From assembly GCA_963921425.1 (NCBI GenBank), contig OY992833.1:10147738-10211737 (forward strand): a stretch of 64,000 nt of DNA, in the 5' to 3' direction. Below are positions 20,966 through 32,215 of the stretch, piece after piece. Numbering within the stretch: position 1 is the first letter of the stretch; each line of letters begins with the position of its first letter. The stretch comes from Dryas octopetala. Its lineage: Eukaryota; Streptophyta; Magnoliopsida; Rosales; Rosaceae. A model generated the notes under the pieces. It worked only from the letters and a program-made list of their open reading frames with translations. It did no database searches and was not told the origin of the DNA. A program made the translations under genes and the position numbers.

Positions 20966-21303
20966 AAAAGGGAATCATGTTGTCCAGGTCTGTCTTCGTC
21001 TTTACTGGCTGTAATGGGTAGAGCCAGTCACTTGGGCTGGTTTATGAAATATTTTAACAGCCCTTAGATGAATTTATTCATCCAATATGTCTCCAAAACC
21101 TCATCCATAGAGTTGCTCTATTGTAGAAATTTATGAGATTTTCATAAAAAATTATATTTTCCTGGGGTTTAGGCTTTAGGCTTATGTGGCTTAAGTTCCA
21201 CTCTCTTCCAAATCTTTCACTCCCTCACCCTCTTTTATCTTTTAAGTCTTGCTTCCATTATGAATTTCATGATTGTGATGCTCAAATGTAGGTGGCTTTA
21301 TGA
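20966..21303. other. Intergenic, no recognised content
   Basis: No domain or repeat structure is supported. Confidence 0.4.
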
Positions 21304-21595
21304 GGAAAAATTATAGGGTATAATTGATATACCGTCGTGTGGTTTAACTAATCCAACGTGTAAGGGTATTATTAGACGATGTGTTTTTTTTTTTTTTTTT
21401 GGCCAAAGAACATTTCATTTCACAAAAAAACCCATTACAAAGGAAAACAAGATGACAATAGAAAAACAAATCAACTACAAATAACTACAGCTAGATATAT
21501 TAATAGGGTATAGTATTAATAACATCAACTTATATTATAACACATAAATTAATTATATCATGTGTCAATATATCGGTTATACAGAATAATTTCTC
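21304..21595. mobile_element. MITE split by a LINE tail
   Basis: The left end GAAAAATTATAGGGTATAATTG and right end, reversed, GAGAAATTATTCTGTATAACCG are those of the intact MITE at 24063-24243. The internal GGTATTATTAGACGATGTG and ATTAATAGGGTATAGTATTAA stretches also match it. The two halves are separated by the poly-T sequence at 21384-21495. No target duplication was resolved. Confidence 0.65.
21384..21495 (-). mobile_element. 5'-truncated LINE tail inside the MITE
   Basis: On the minus strand it ends CCTTTGTAATGGGTTTTTT...GAAATGAAATGTTCTTTGGCC followed by 17 A residues. A short 3' UTR with poly(A) and no coding sequence fits an extremely 5'-truncated LINE. It interrupts a MITE whose uninterrupted sequence is known from 24063-24243, which sets the insertion point to a T-rich site after GATGTG. 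Confidence 0.6.
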
Positions 21596-22362
21596 CTCTG
21601 TAAAGCCCATCACAAATTTAATTTGTCAAGCTTAGCATTGTTCAGCCCAGCTTTTTGCTGGTAACATATCTTCATTGTTACATTGGGCCTTCCTCTATCT
21701 CATATCTCTTGTACCAGATGCCAGATGCAACAATTCTCTTGTGAATATCATTACGATTCCACCAGAGAGAAAGAAATCGCTAAAAAGCATAAAAAGCTAT
21801 ATGACTGCAAAAAGACAACAATAGACCAATCACAGATTCTATTTGCACTGGTAGGTCTGGGTCAAATGCTTCCAGTATTAGTTGCAATTATTATTATTTT
21901 TCTTAAACAAAAACATAAGTGTTGCAATTGAAATAGTCATGGCATTAATTTTCCATTCGATTAATTAGAAGATTTAGATGATAGCTTTGTGAATTTGAAG
22001 CCTTGGGTGAATGCCACAATGAAGTTTTACAAAACCCAATAGGATTTGGACTTTTCTCTGCTCATGACTTTTTTCGCCCTTCTATATGCATGGGATTTAC
22101 AACTGAAATTAAAGCCCAATGCAAGTGCCGCTTGACTATACTCTTTCTAGTGATTGGAAAAGTAGCTAGGAAAAATTATTTAGAAGTCTTTTTTTTTTTT
22201 TTTTACCAATATGGCTGAAGGAAAAGGTGAATTTTTGAAACCTTAGTTACAAGATTACAAAAATTAATTATAAATTGAATAATACTAAAGACACCAATTA
22301 TTATTTAATTTTTCATTACTAATTAACTGATGTCGTGCATAATCTCACAACTACTTACGCAT
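21596..22362. other. Intergenic, no recognised content
   Basis: Contains short open frames (21683-21931 and 22003-22218) without recognised domains. A poly-T run lies at about 22190-22204. No gene is supported. Confidence 0.4.
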
Positions 22363-22371
22363 TAAAAATAA

Positions 22372-22884
22372 GAGTAAATTACAATTTACACTCCTGAAGT
22401 TTGGGGGGTTTCATAATTTGTACCCTATCGTTTCAATTTTTTCAATTCGGTACCTGACGTTTTGATTTACTTACAATTGACTATTATCGTCTATCTGATT
22501 GTCTAATCAGACGTTAATTGATGTATTATCAGTTGTGGGTCCTATATTTTGTTGACTTGTAAGGCCGAACGACCTCTCAGACTACCCCTATAAGAAGTTT
22601 TTCAGCAGTTTGATATGGATTTTGGTTTTTGAATGACCTCCCAAAATCCATATCAAACTTGATGTACCGAAAATGCACACACAGAGAGGTCATTCGGCCT
22701 TACAGGTTGACAAAAATGTGGATCAGTCAAGTCATCAATTAACGTATAATTATACAATAAAAAATATGACAGTAGTGAATTGCAGGTAAATTAAAACGTT
22801 AGGTACTAAATTCAAAAAAATAAAATTATAAGGTGCAAGTTGTGAAACACCCCAGACCTGAGGGGTGTGAATTGTAATTTGCTC
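22372..22884. mobile_element. Mutator-type MITE with nested hairpins
   Basis: Ends GAGTAAATTACAATTTACAC and, reversed, GAGCAAATTACAATTCACAC. The 9-bp TAAAAATAA is at 22363-22371 and 22885-22893. Inside lies an inverted pair TGTAAGGCCGAACGACCTCTC (near 22558) and AGAGGTCATTCGGCCTTACA (near 22685), and within that AGTTTGATATGGATTTTGG / CCAAAATCCATATCAAACTT (22604-22658). Much of the 513 bp can therefore fold on itself in layers. No coding capacity. Confidence 0.85.
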
Positions 22885-22929
22885 TAAAAATAAATAAAGT
22901 TTAAAGTGAACTTAGATATCATTAATAAA

Positions 22930-23040
22930 ATATTGGCGACTAATGACCATTTAGTCTAGTTGATGGCATTTAGTTTCTTTGTCGGATTAGGTCCTTGGTT
23001 TATATCTCATTGACGCTAGTTGAATTATCCAAAAATAAAA
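22930..23040 (+). mobile_element. Degenerate tRNA-derived SINE
   Basis: CTAATGACCATTTAGTCTAGTTGATGGCA matches the 5' end of the SINE family near 5.3 kb. A weak box B (GGTTTATATCTCATTGA) and a 3' ATCCAAAAATAAAATAAAA tail follow. No clear target duplication, so the copy is old. Confidence 0.5.
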
Positions 23041-23590
23041 TAAAACAGTTGGGATAATGTTTATTTTTATTTGTTTCAACATGCATTATAAATCCATGAA
23101 TATGCCCTCACACACTAAAAAAGTGTTATGAATTTATTTATTTTTACTCATACATTATACAGTTAATTAAAAGTAAAAATAAATAAATAGAGAATCTGAA
23201 TCCATAATTGCTATCCAAGTGATATTGTTAGATATTTAGATGAGATATGAAAGCATAAACACTCCTCACAAGGACAAAGTAGTTATGCCTACTACAAGTA
23301 TATGCTTAGCATATCTAAATCTTCCTACTTTATTCAAAATTAGAAAATTCAAAATTCTGTCCTAGCTAATGTCCAACGAAGAGAGACAAAGTAAAAACAC
23401 GTAACCAAACACATACTCATCAATACTGAAGTTTCCAAGCGGAAGATGACATGGATGTACAAGAGGCGGCCATAAACTACAGCCTGTTATAAGGACCATT
23501 TGGACACGCGGCAATTTATCACTAAAACTGTGTTTGCCTCAAATGGTACAACACAACTTTTTATTTTTTATAAAACGGGTGAATTTTTTT
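23041..23590. other. Intergenic, no recognised content
   Basis: AT-rich DNA without a supported gene or repeat. Confidence 0.4.
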
Positions 23591-23591
23591 T

Positions 23592-23945
23592 AAGAGTTAT
23601 TTACATTTACACTCTCTGAGATTCATCATCTTTTCACATACACTTTCTTAAATTTCAAAAATTACACATATACTCCCTGAGGTTTCAAAATTGTTGCGTA
23701 TAACCCCTTGCAAGATAAAACAATAAATAAACAAATAAGAAAATATTTGTATTGAGGTTGGAATTTACACATTGAGTAATCTTATTAGGCCATTTCACCC
23801 CTTAGCATGTTTTTTTACATATTTTTTCATCATTTTTTGTCTCACTCTAGGGGGTTATATACAACAGATTTAAAACTTCAGGGAGTATGTAAAAAAACGA
23901 AAAACATCAAGGGTGTAAATGTAAACTTTAATCTATCATAATTTT
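23592..23945. mobile_element. MITE of the ACACTTACACCCC type
   Basis: The left arm GAGTTATTTACATTTACACTC...CATCTTTTCACATACACTTTC...ACACATATACTCCCTGAGG pairs with the right arm, reversed, AAGTTTACATTTACACCCTTG...ACATACTCCCTGAAGTTTT. GTTGCGTATAACCCC and GGGGGTTATATACAAC also pair. Related to copies at 30668 and 45193. The terminal bases and target duplication are eroded. Confidence 0.65.
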
Positions 23946-24062
23946 AATTTATTTTTCCATACTTCCTCCAACATTTGGGCTAATTTAAAACTTTGAGTCG
24001 CCTTGACTAATACTATGCTTAATATTATTTTCTTGTGCCTAGATCAGTAACTTCTTTTCAAC

Positions 24063-24243
24063 GAGAAATTATTCTGTATAATCGATATATTGCCACGTGG
24101 TATAATCAGTCTATGTGTTATAATATGAGTGGATGTTATTAATATTATACCCTACTAATATAAACACATCGTCCAATAATACCCTTACACGTTTGATTGG
24201 TTATACCACGTGACGGTATATCGGTTATATCCTATAATTTTTC
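24063..24243. mobile_element. Mutator-type MITE, 181 bp, intact
   Basis: Ends GAGAAATTATTCTGTATAAT and, reversed, GAAAAATTATAGGATATAAC. The 9-bp CTTTTCAAC is at 24054-24062 and 24244-24252. It contains CACGTG-like sequence in both arms (GCCACGTGGTATAA and TACCACGTGACG). It is the intact reference for the split copy at 21304-21595 and a diverged copy at 30265-30450. Confidence 0.85.
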
Positions 24244-24252
24244 CTTTTCAAC

Positions 24253-24714
24253 ACCCTATTTGTAAAAAAAATATAAAATAAAATAAAATCGTATGAATAT
24301 AAGTAGCTAAGCTAAGCTATAACTCATAGTTTAGTATATACAATAAACAATTAATATTACTCATAAGTGACAAAACAATTATGGATTTGCTATCATGATT
24401 AGTTTAGTTAGAAGGAATGAGAAAAGCTCAATTGCAGCAACTATAGAACACACAAATATTTTTATAGCGCTATTTATGCACAGTGGTACCCCACCTTCTA
24501 AAACAAAGAAAGAAAAAAAAAAAAACCAGGAATGGGCTCATGTATTAGTTGAAATGATCTTATTTTTCCATCCACCAAATTTTTTTTTCTAATTAATAAT
24601 TTCGACTCATCATCCAATCCAATCTTGAATTTGAGGTTGTATACACCCGTTATGAAATTTTCAATCCAATATTTTTCTATAAGTGCATCTATTTAAACTC
24701 TTTCAGGATGCTCG
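24253..24714. other. Intergenic, no recognised content
   Basis: AT-rich. The open frame 24395-24592 has no recognised domain. Confidence 0.4.
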
Positions 24715-24715
24715 A

Positions 24716-24937
24716 AAAAATTATTGCGTATGACCGTAACACAATATGACATGCTAACGTGGTATTACCCATCCATTTAAGTTATAACACATGTACAATC
24801 ATTAATATCTAAAATCCTAAACTCTAAACAATACTCTTAAAAATTGTACATCTGTTATAATTTGAATATATTGGTAACACCATGACAATGTGTCATGTGA
24901 TGTTACAGTCACACACAATAATTTTTTACTTAGTTGA
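24716..24937. mobile_element. MITE with AAAAATTATTG ends
   Basis: The left arm AAAAATTATTGCGTATGACCGTAACA...AACGTGGTATTACC pairs with the right arm, reversed, AAAAATTATTGTGTGTGACTGTAACA...CATGGTGTTACC. No target duplication was resolved. Ends resemble, but differ from, the family at 24063. Confidence 0.65.
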
Positions 24938-25062
24938 TCTCCCTAAATATTTTATTCCAATTTTACCCTTAAATTAACAAAACAAAAAAAATTAAAACAA
25001 TTGCAACAACCCAGCGCCCACCCGACCCACCCTCTTCCCACTTTGTTGTTGGCCTCGTAGCA

Positions 25063-25063
<1 letters not shown>

Positions 25064-25104
<41 letters not shown>

Positions 25105-25194
25105 AGGTTCTCTTTGCCAAATGGAAAGGAGGCTGACAAGCCTTTTTGCCTACAAAGAGAACCCGAATAGAGAGAGAGAGAGAGAGAGAGAGAG
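25064..25194. repeat. CT/GA inverted hairpin
   Basis: A CT run of about 38 bp and TTCAGGTTCTCTTTG (25064-25116) is mirrored by CAAAGAGAACCCGAATA and a GA run (25152-25194). The loop contains a further small pair, AGGCT..AGCCT. The two arms can form one long stem of about 50 bp. No coding sequence. Confidence 0.85.
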
Positions 25195-25341
25195 GTAAGC
25201 CGACAACTGGGTGAGACCTCTAATAGTGGACTCGACGATGCGGTGGGGTAGTTGTAAGGGTGGGTTGGAAAGGGTTGGGGTTGGGGTTAGTTCCTATTTT
25301 TTAAATGAAACTCTTCATTGAATTGACCATATCCCAATACC

Positions 25342-25599
25342 TGAAAAAAATCTAGGCATTCATTCCAAAATCAACTGGCAATAGGAGGAGTAACTCAAAC
25401 CCTTATAAACCACTATGCAAGGCCTCACATTTTTTATGTATAATTTTTCTCTCATCTCAACACGCCCCAGCATGTGTGGCGTCACTCAAGCCTAACACAC
25501 AGAAAATTCATAATGGGTGACGTGGGAGCACGTGTGGCCATTAATCTCAACACATGGATAACGTACCTACTCTGATACCATAAAAAAATCTAGACATTA
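25342..25599 (-). mobile_element. TRIM-type miniature LTR retrotransposon, one LTR truncated
   Basis: On the minus strand a 121-bp repeat begins TGTTGAGATGAGAG and ends AATGCCTAGATTTTTTTCA (25342-25462). At 25570-25580 the minus strand reads TGGTATCAGAG, the primer-binding site complementary to initiator tRNA-Met. Just before it is AATGTCTAGATTTTTTTA, the end of the other LTR, of which only about 18 bp remain at 25581-25598. The internal region is only about 107 bp with no coding capacity, the definition of a TRIM. The missing LTR is cut by the CACTA-like end that starts at about 25595. Confidence 0.7.
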
Positions 25600-25962
25600 C
25601 AACAAAAATTGCCTTTAATGACACAGATTCAATAGCGTTTAAATGGGTATGCCATAAAATAAATGTCATTAAATATTATTGAAGATGCATTTCGAAAATA
25701 TGCATCATTGAATGTAGCATATGACAAATTTATAGTGGTATTTAAATGGGTATGCCATAAAAAATAATTTTAAAGATGTTTAGGCACCTGTCATCACATA
25801 TATGACACTTTAAGGGCATTTACGGGATGCCATTAAAATTTTAATGGATACATGGCATTTATTATTGTTAGGCCGGAAGAGGCAAAATCTTCTTTATATC
25901 TAGGGTGTACAAAGTACACAAAGCTATCAATCACCTTAATTTTATGTAAACTTAAAGCTACA
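25594..25962. mobile_element. CACTA-like end fragment
   Basis: CATTACAACAAAAATTGCC at about 25595 resembles a CACTACAACAAAAAT-type CACTA terminus with one change. It is followed by repeated TTTAAATGGGTATGCCATAAA (25636 and 25745), as expected of subterminal repeats, and by related short words up to about 25860. No opposite terminus was found before the LTR at 25968, so this is a truncated element. Confidence 0.5.
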
Positions 25963-25967
25963 CATGG

Positions 25968-27900
25968 TGTCACACCCCAAACTCCGGGTATGAGACAGAG
26001 GCACCTTTCTTGAATATCCCGATGAATTAATACTAATAAACCAGCGTTAATCCCCCAAGACACTCAAGAATAGGTTGAGCTTTTTTAATTTAAATGAGCC
26101 GGGTTGGATCATAGTACTCATTACACAGCATGATCTTTTAAGAAAATAGTAAAATCAAAATAATTAAGTAGATATAAATTAACCAACCCGCTAGGGTAGA
26201 ATAGTTAAATCAACACTCCAAAAAAGAGAATTACCAAAGTATAAGCAAAACCTACACAAGTTTACAAAATGATTAAACTAAAAACATCATTGTTCAAAAT
26301 AGGTTCTCAATGGAAAAAACTCATAGGAAAGCAAGAACCACTACAAAGCAAAAGACATGAATATAGAAACCTTGAGACATCAGACAAGAGAGTCCAAGCT
26401 GCGCACCCCTTAATCGAGATCTCTTTTAAGAGGCAAATCTGCATAAGCAAGAGAAAAGAAAACAAAACAAAGAAAGTAGGGGGTAAGCATCATATACAAT
26501 CATAGCTTCCCTCAGGGGACCCTGCTAGGTTTGAAACCCAAAATCCCAAAATATTTCCACAAAATTGTTTTAATACCTCAGCTGCAACATTATATGGTAA
26601 ATATGCATAAAAACCCATAAATTATAATAACTCAGTTGGTTGATACACATTAGGTACAACTATGGCCAGCTATTAAAAGAAATAGCATCCATAGCAAAAG
26701 TGTTATGGTCAACAGAAATAGGAACTCGCATTGAGATACCGTACCACTATCATCTGATCAATCATGGGTCCGCGCTTCGCATAAGCACACATAGCAACGT
26801 GTTGGCTTGGCTAAACTCCCCATAATGTACTGATCAATTCTTCTAAAAGGTTTAGGGATTTGAACCCAAGGTCATGTACAACGCTACCTCAACTCTCAAA
26901 CCAGTCATAACAAACATAATAAGCATGTTCTAATAATTTTAAAAACTACACATACATACACAAAGTCCATAGTCAGGAATGTAGGATAAATCCCCTACCG
27001 GGAATCCAATGCTCTTCAAGTATTTTCTTTCACAAGCCCTTCACGTTTACGCACGGTCCTATCTTGGTAAATCATCTGTAACTAGACAATACAGCAACCT
27101 TAATCTCTTAACAACTCGGCAACTGGGTAATCCAATAAAGACAAATTCGACAAAAGAGAACAAATTCTAAATTAGGGACAAATATTAATAAGGGAAGACG
27201 GTATGACTTTTCCTTTAGTCACACATTGCTAGTCACTAGTCCTAGGTGGACTAAACTCTACTCTTTAGAAGTTATTTAGGGGTTTACAAGTTTCAAGTTT
27301 TAAGTTTTATCTTGAAGTCAAACCATTGACCATTTGCTTTATCTCAAAGCAAATCCTCAAAATAATTTAGATTAATCCAACGTAATCTCTACAATAGAAA
27401 CTTGCTAATCCTAGCATGCTAATATCCTTTAATTAAACAATTGAATCTCCAAAATAAAGTTAGACATACTTAATTAATAAATAAATCCTACTTAATTAAC
27501 CTAAGCATGCATCTCAAAATTAAAGCCTAAAAATAAATAAATAAAGTAGAAATATTAAAATACTTACTCGGTTGTATATCTCCAAAACTAGACTCCACTC
27601 CTAGGGACTCTTTCTTGCACTCCAAAATTTTTAAAATATGAGAATTTTCTTCCATTTTGGTATGTCTCTTCTTAAAGAGACTCTCAAAGAACTAAGGAGT
27701 GAATAACTCTAACTTCACTTAGTGGTGCAAATGAAATGAGAGACAATAGTCTCTATTTCTAGTTTAGCCTTTGTCTATTTTCTTTAGCGTTCCCTCAACA
27801 CCACGTGGCATCCCATTGACACGTGGCCAAGGGAACCACTTTTAGAGACAAAACAATATGTTCCTTATTACTTATTTACTCTAAAACACAAGAGTAAAAC
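25968..27900 (-). mobile_element. LTR copy related to the solo LTR at 9346, truncated
   Basis: On the minus strand this ends CCGGAGTTTGGGGTGTGACA, like the 9346 LTR. It shares the GATCAATCATG, TTTGAGAGTCTCTTTAAG and AACTTCACTTAGTGGTGCAA stretches with the copies at 9346 and 37843. The TATA region (near 27760) is changed to TCTATTTCTAG. The expected GGTGTTACA terminus is missing: similarity fades after about 27780. A CATGG pair at 25963 and 28120 is a possible but weak target duplication. Confidence 0.6.
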
Positions 27901-28333
27901 TTTTATTATAAACAAAGTTTATAATATTTGATTGGTGTCACTGGTATTACCTTTACTAAGTTTATAATTATAAGACAAAACATTATATTCTGCCATACGA
28001 TTCTTTAATGCTGAAACTTAATAATATGTATTCTTTTTTATAGCAAGTAAAGAAGATACATGGTGAGGGAAAAATTATTGATCATTTTGGCGTACAAGTA
28101 TCAAACTCTCAAATTAGCACATGGTTCAACACTTTTTGTACATTTTGGGCTTAGCTGTCTATTACTATGTTTTAGACTTTCTCATCATGTATTACAATTC
28201 TTTTGACTAAATAGAAATACGATTTATACTATTTTATTAGTGACATTTATATATTATGTTTTGGTTTTATTTAATTTCAAGAATTTCTTTTTATTAATGA
28301 TTGTGTTTGTGATGAATGATATATATAAGCCCT

Positions 28334-29340
28334 GTTTGCCTCAAAATCTCTACGGCTACGTGTCACCTACGCCGTAGATCAAGGAAACCACATCCTTCAA
28401 ATTTGTGTTGGGCGTGCCAATACACGGTTGGGAGGCCGAGTGTACAATGATGATAATGCACATTACTGACTTCCGGTTAGATGACCGTGAACCGAGGAAG
28501 GAACACCCCTCGGTTGCTAAGGTTCTGATGCCTTGGATGCAAAGACTTAGGGTAAATGGGCCGTATTGGATGTGATGGTGATGCAGTGTGAAAATGTGTA
28601 CGTGCAAGTGACATGTGTGAAATCGGGATCAAGTAAATAGCAAATAACAGTAAAACCAAATCAAAACAGACGGAATCTTCGGAATTAATTGTGATAATGC
28701 GAGTATGAACGGTAAAATGCATAACCTAAACTACTTTAACCTAAGAAAGTAATAAACCTAGTTATGCAAGGAAATAAAGAACAAGAAATTGAATCTAAAT
28801 TAACAATATGCGAATTAAACTATCATACTTGCATTAATTCCAATAAAAACCAAAGAACACAAACGTTTTGATCCTAAGTTCTTGAGAGAAACCATGAGAT
28901 TTTCTCGAGAACAAGCCTAAAAATACAAGAACATAGTAACTACCTATGAAAATTGAAAATATAAGGGCTCTTGATGCTTGAGATTTCTGGGGATTCGAGT
29001 TCCTTTTTGTGTGTGGTGATACAAGATCTCTATTTATAGTGGTAAAACCCTAACAGGTGTCTTGGACTTCAAGAGTCCTGATCTTTCAAAGAGTTGTAAC
29101 AGGAAAGGATCTTAGAGAGTTATGACTCTTCGCCTCTCAGACTTCGATTCCTTGTTCAATGGGACTTGCCTCCTTTGATTTAATCTGCACGCTGGGCTCG
29201 GTCCGCTTGGCTTTCCGAGCTTCTGTGTTGTCTTTGGCCTATTTCTCTTACCGGTCTGCTCCGTTTTGGCGGTTTCTTTCATTTATTGGGCCGTTCTTGC
29301 AATGGCCCAATATATTTCCATTCCCGGCCCAATTACTGAT
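28334..29340 (-). mobile_element. Possible solo LTR of another family
   Basis: On the minus strand CTATAAATAG (29030-29039) sits in a context of a plausible LTR promoter, with a GC-richer U3 to its right (29100-29340, repeated GGGCC words) and an A-rich R-U5 to its left. A TG start could be at 28334 on the plus strand. No target duplication and no coding domain were found, so the call is tentative. Confidence 0.3.
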
Positions 29341-29384
29341 TAGTGCAAAAAAATAGGCCCAAACCTTATAAATATCTTAATAGT

Positions 29385-29660
29385 TTCCGATTTACAAAAA
29401 ATTAAAAAAATCGAAAATCGTTTAACTATTTGATTAAAGGGTCATCATTTTAAGTATTAATGGAATCCATATATATTCTTCTATTTATTCTATCACAATT
29501 AAATGTCTTAATGGTTATTGATTTACTTAATTTTTTAAAAGGATGATTCTTGTATATAAACTTAAAAAATAGACGGCTTTGATTATCGATTACAATGCGG
29601 AGTGGGTCCTGCAAGTCACACCTTATCATGTTTAAGTTGAGGTATACCTCAACGGAAGGG
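29385..29660. mobile_element. Foldback MITE remnant with shared core and 16-bp palindrome
   Basis: Contains AAAAAAATCGAAAATCGTTTAACT (near 29405) and the opposing CTTAATTTTTTAAAAGGATGATTC (near 29530). It ends in the perfect palindrome TTGAGGTATACCTCAA (29637-29652). The same palindrome and core occur in the element at 49280. Confidence 0.5.
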
Positions 29661-30264
29661 GCTTGTATTTATATATTTATAGCAATTTCACCATATTTAC
29701 CACCATGCCATCGTATCCATCAGCGGCTAAATTACAACATTAAAATAATGTTGAGCAACATGCAATGTAAACATAATTAATGTAGCACAAAAGTTATAGT
29801 ATGTATGCTCCAGACTAATCCAATGGATTGTTCATAATGTTGATTAAAATAAGACAGATAGGCATACCTGCTAATCTGCTATTACCTGCAATGCATGGTA
29901 GTTGAGATATGAGATCACAATTTTTTATTTTTTTTTTCTGAAACTCAATATTATTATTCTTTTAAATGTAGATGTTCGAAATTGGAAGTCAACAAGCCAT
30001 CCAACATGTCAATGTCATGAACATCACTTGTTAGGTGGTGCAATAGAAAATGTGGAAGAAGATGCGGTGGAACGAAAAGTCATATATATAAGATGATTGA
30101 ACAAAAAACAAAAAAAAAAACAAAAGAGAAAAAAAGAGACAGAAAACAGCAGCTTATGACGGAGCCAGAGCAGTGCTAGGAAAACAACACAGATAATTGT
30201 CAACAGTTCCGGTTTAGGTGTAGTAATTAATAACTAACAAGGCAGCCCACGTTGGTTTTTGAAA
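29661..30264. other. Intergenic, no recognised content
   Basis: The open frames 29595-29780 and 29902-30096 have no recognised domain. An A-rich purine run lies at about 30098-30145. Confidence 0.4.
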
Positions 30265-30450
30265 AATTATTGGGTATATTTGATACATCGATAACGTATG
30301 ATGTAACCAAATTAATATATAAGAGTATTATTAAATAATGTATTTATATTAACAGGATATAGTATTAATATATAACATCACTCATATTATAACACGTTGA
30401 ATTAATTACACCACGTGACAATGTATTGAATATATAAAATAATTATTTGT
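30265..30450. mobile_element. Diverged MITE of the 24063 family
   Basis: The left end AAAAATTATTGGGTATATTTGATAC and the right part ACACCACGTGACAATGTATTGAATATATAAAATAATTAT correspond to the arms of the 24063-24243 element, with AGAGTATTATTAAATAATG and ACAGGATATAGTATTAA in between. No target duplication was resolved. Confidence 0.6.
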
Positions 30451-30667
30451 GGTCCTGAACCAAGTATTTGTTGCTTCCTAGAGGGAGAGAATATACAGAA
30501 ATCAAAACAATAATTAAAATTATTTCTACCAAAATTTCTAATTATATTGTAGATCATGTTTTTAATATATGTGAGATTTATTAAATTATACGGAAAAAAA
30601 AAATTACCATTATAATCTAGAACTAGAATGCAATAATGTTAGACTCGCCAAATCTATTTATAAATAA

Positions 30668-30875
30668 GAGTTAATTACACTTACACCCCCTGAGGTTTAT
30701 CGTCTTTTCACATACACTCCTTGGGGTTTCAATAATTACACTTACACCCCTTGAGGTTTCAAAACTGTTACAAATAACCCCTTCCGTTAAGTGACCGTTA
30801 GTAAAATGATGACATCAGCAAAAAAATATTTTAATATGACAAAATTAGCCTTGTAAGTGTAAGTGTAATTAATTC
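30668..30875. mobile_element. Mutator-type MITE, 208 bp
   Basis: Ends GAGTTAATTACACTTACACC and, reversed, GAATTAATTACACTTACACT. The 9-bp TATAAATAA is at 30659-30667 and 30876-30884. A member of the ACACTTACACCCC family with copies at 23592 and 45193. No coding capacity. Confidence 0.85.
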
Positions 30876-30884
30876 TATAAATAA

Positions 30885-31513
30885 TGTGACTGTTAGCATG
30901 TCAACATTTTATTTACTTTAAACAAATGACATCCATAGTGAGTAATTCTAATTAAGTCAATAGTTCTCCTAATTTTTTGTATATTAAACATGTCTGTTAC
31001 TAACTCTTTTTTTTTTTTTTCTGTTAAATAGCTCTACATTATAAATGTGACGGGCTAATTATGTAATGTGGATTGATCAACCACTTTTATTAATAGATAA
31101 AATACTCATTTGACATTAAAAAAACAAAACTCTAAATTTAAATGTGGTAATTAAGTAATTAAATACGACAAATGACACACTTGATAAAAAAGAATTGGTG
31201 AATGACAGAATGAGAAGAGTAAGTGTGCAAGTTGAGTGAATGTCTATTTTATTAACGTAATGCTCTTAACAATGACAAAATGTCCATTTCTCCTCATTAT
31301 TGATAGTCGTATGAAGTCCTACTCATCGTTTAGATTTTGATTGGCCACGTCTGCACCAGAAAGGTACGACATAACTTTTTAATTAATAACAAAACCTAAT
31401 GTGTACGTCGACCATTCATTTCGCGACCAGATACATTTTGTCATTTTGAAGCCTACTCAATCTAAAATATCAAGAAGAAGCATGTGATGCATTAAAACCA
31501 AGTTGCTACATCA
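30885..31513. other. Intergenic, no recognised content
   Basis: AT-rich with a T run near 31007. No gene or repeat is supported. Confidence 0.4.
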
Positions 31514-31522
31514 TAAATATAA

Positions 31523-31722
31523 GAATAATGCTATACTTACCACATTCTTATACCACATTTTTATACCATCTGACGTGTCATTACTTTATTAGACAAAGTT
31601 TTTCTTTTTCTTTTTGGGTTTTTCTTTTTATTTTTTAATATCCAAATATGAATGCCATGTAAGTTGTCACATAAGGTGGTATGAAATTATGGTATAAAAA
31701 TATGGTACATGTAGCACTACTG
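31523..31722. mobile_element. Mutator-type MITE, 200 bp
   Basis: Ends GAATAATGCTATACTTACCA and, reversed, CAGTAGTGCTACATGTACCA; both continue ...TTTTATACCAT. The 9-bp TAAATATAA is at 31514-31522 and 31723-31731. The centre is a T-rich run. No coding capacity. Confidence 0.8.
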
Positions 31723-31731
31723 TAAATATAA

Positions 31732-32207
31732 ATACAAAATAAATTAATCTGTTTTAACAATTATTAATTAGTAAATCATGGAAGGGGGATATAAGTTAAA
31801 TGATTATCATTTTAAGATGTAATACTATATATGGCAACTGAAAGTTTCTTTAATAGTCCTTCTTTCTATATATCATGCCATTTGCGACTTGTATGCTTTG
31901 CTTGCTTGCTAGCTAGCTCACGTTTCATTATAACTATAAGTCAACAAAAAATTGGATACATTACTGACCAGCATTCTAAATCCTTTGTCTGTTATTATAT
32001 TTGTTTTACTTGATTTTCAATTTAACTGTATATTGTAAATTTAAGAGAAAATTATCATTAAATACCAAAATGCAATATTTTCACGTAAAAAGTAAGAGAC
32101 TAATTTTTTTTAGTTGAGATACTAACACGGATCAAAACCTTTTAGATTTTTTTTTTTTCTTTTGATCTACATATAGCTGTGACTCTCATGTAGTCATAAT
32201 AATCACA
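31732..32207. other. Intergenic, no recognised content
   Basis: The open frame 31831-32013 (60 codons) has no recognised domain. Nothing else is supported. Confidence 0.4.
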
Positions 32208-32215
32208 GTTGTGAC

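Noticed and set aside
25963..28124. CATGG as the target duplication of the second LTR copy
   Set aside because: The right end would not match the TGTAACACC terminus of the family, and a 5-bp word is likely to recur by chance in this range. Kept only as a possibility.
28356..28722. Overlapping minus-strand frames of 81-83 codons
   Set aside because: Low-complexity, no domain, and inside a probable LTR.
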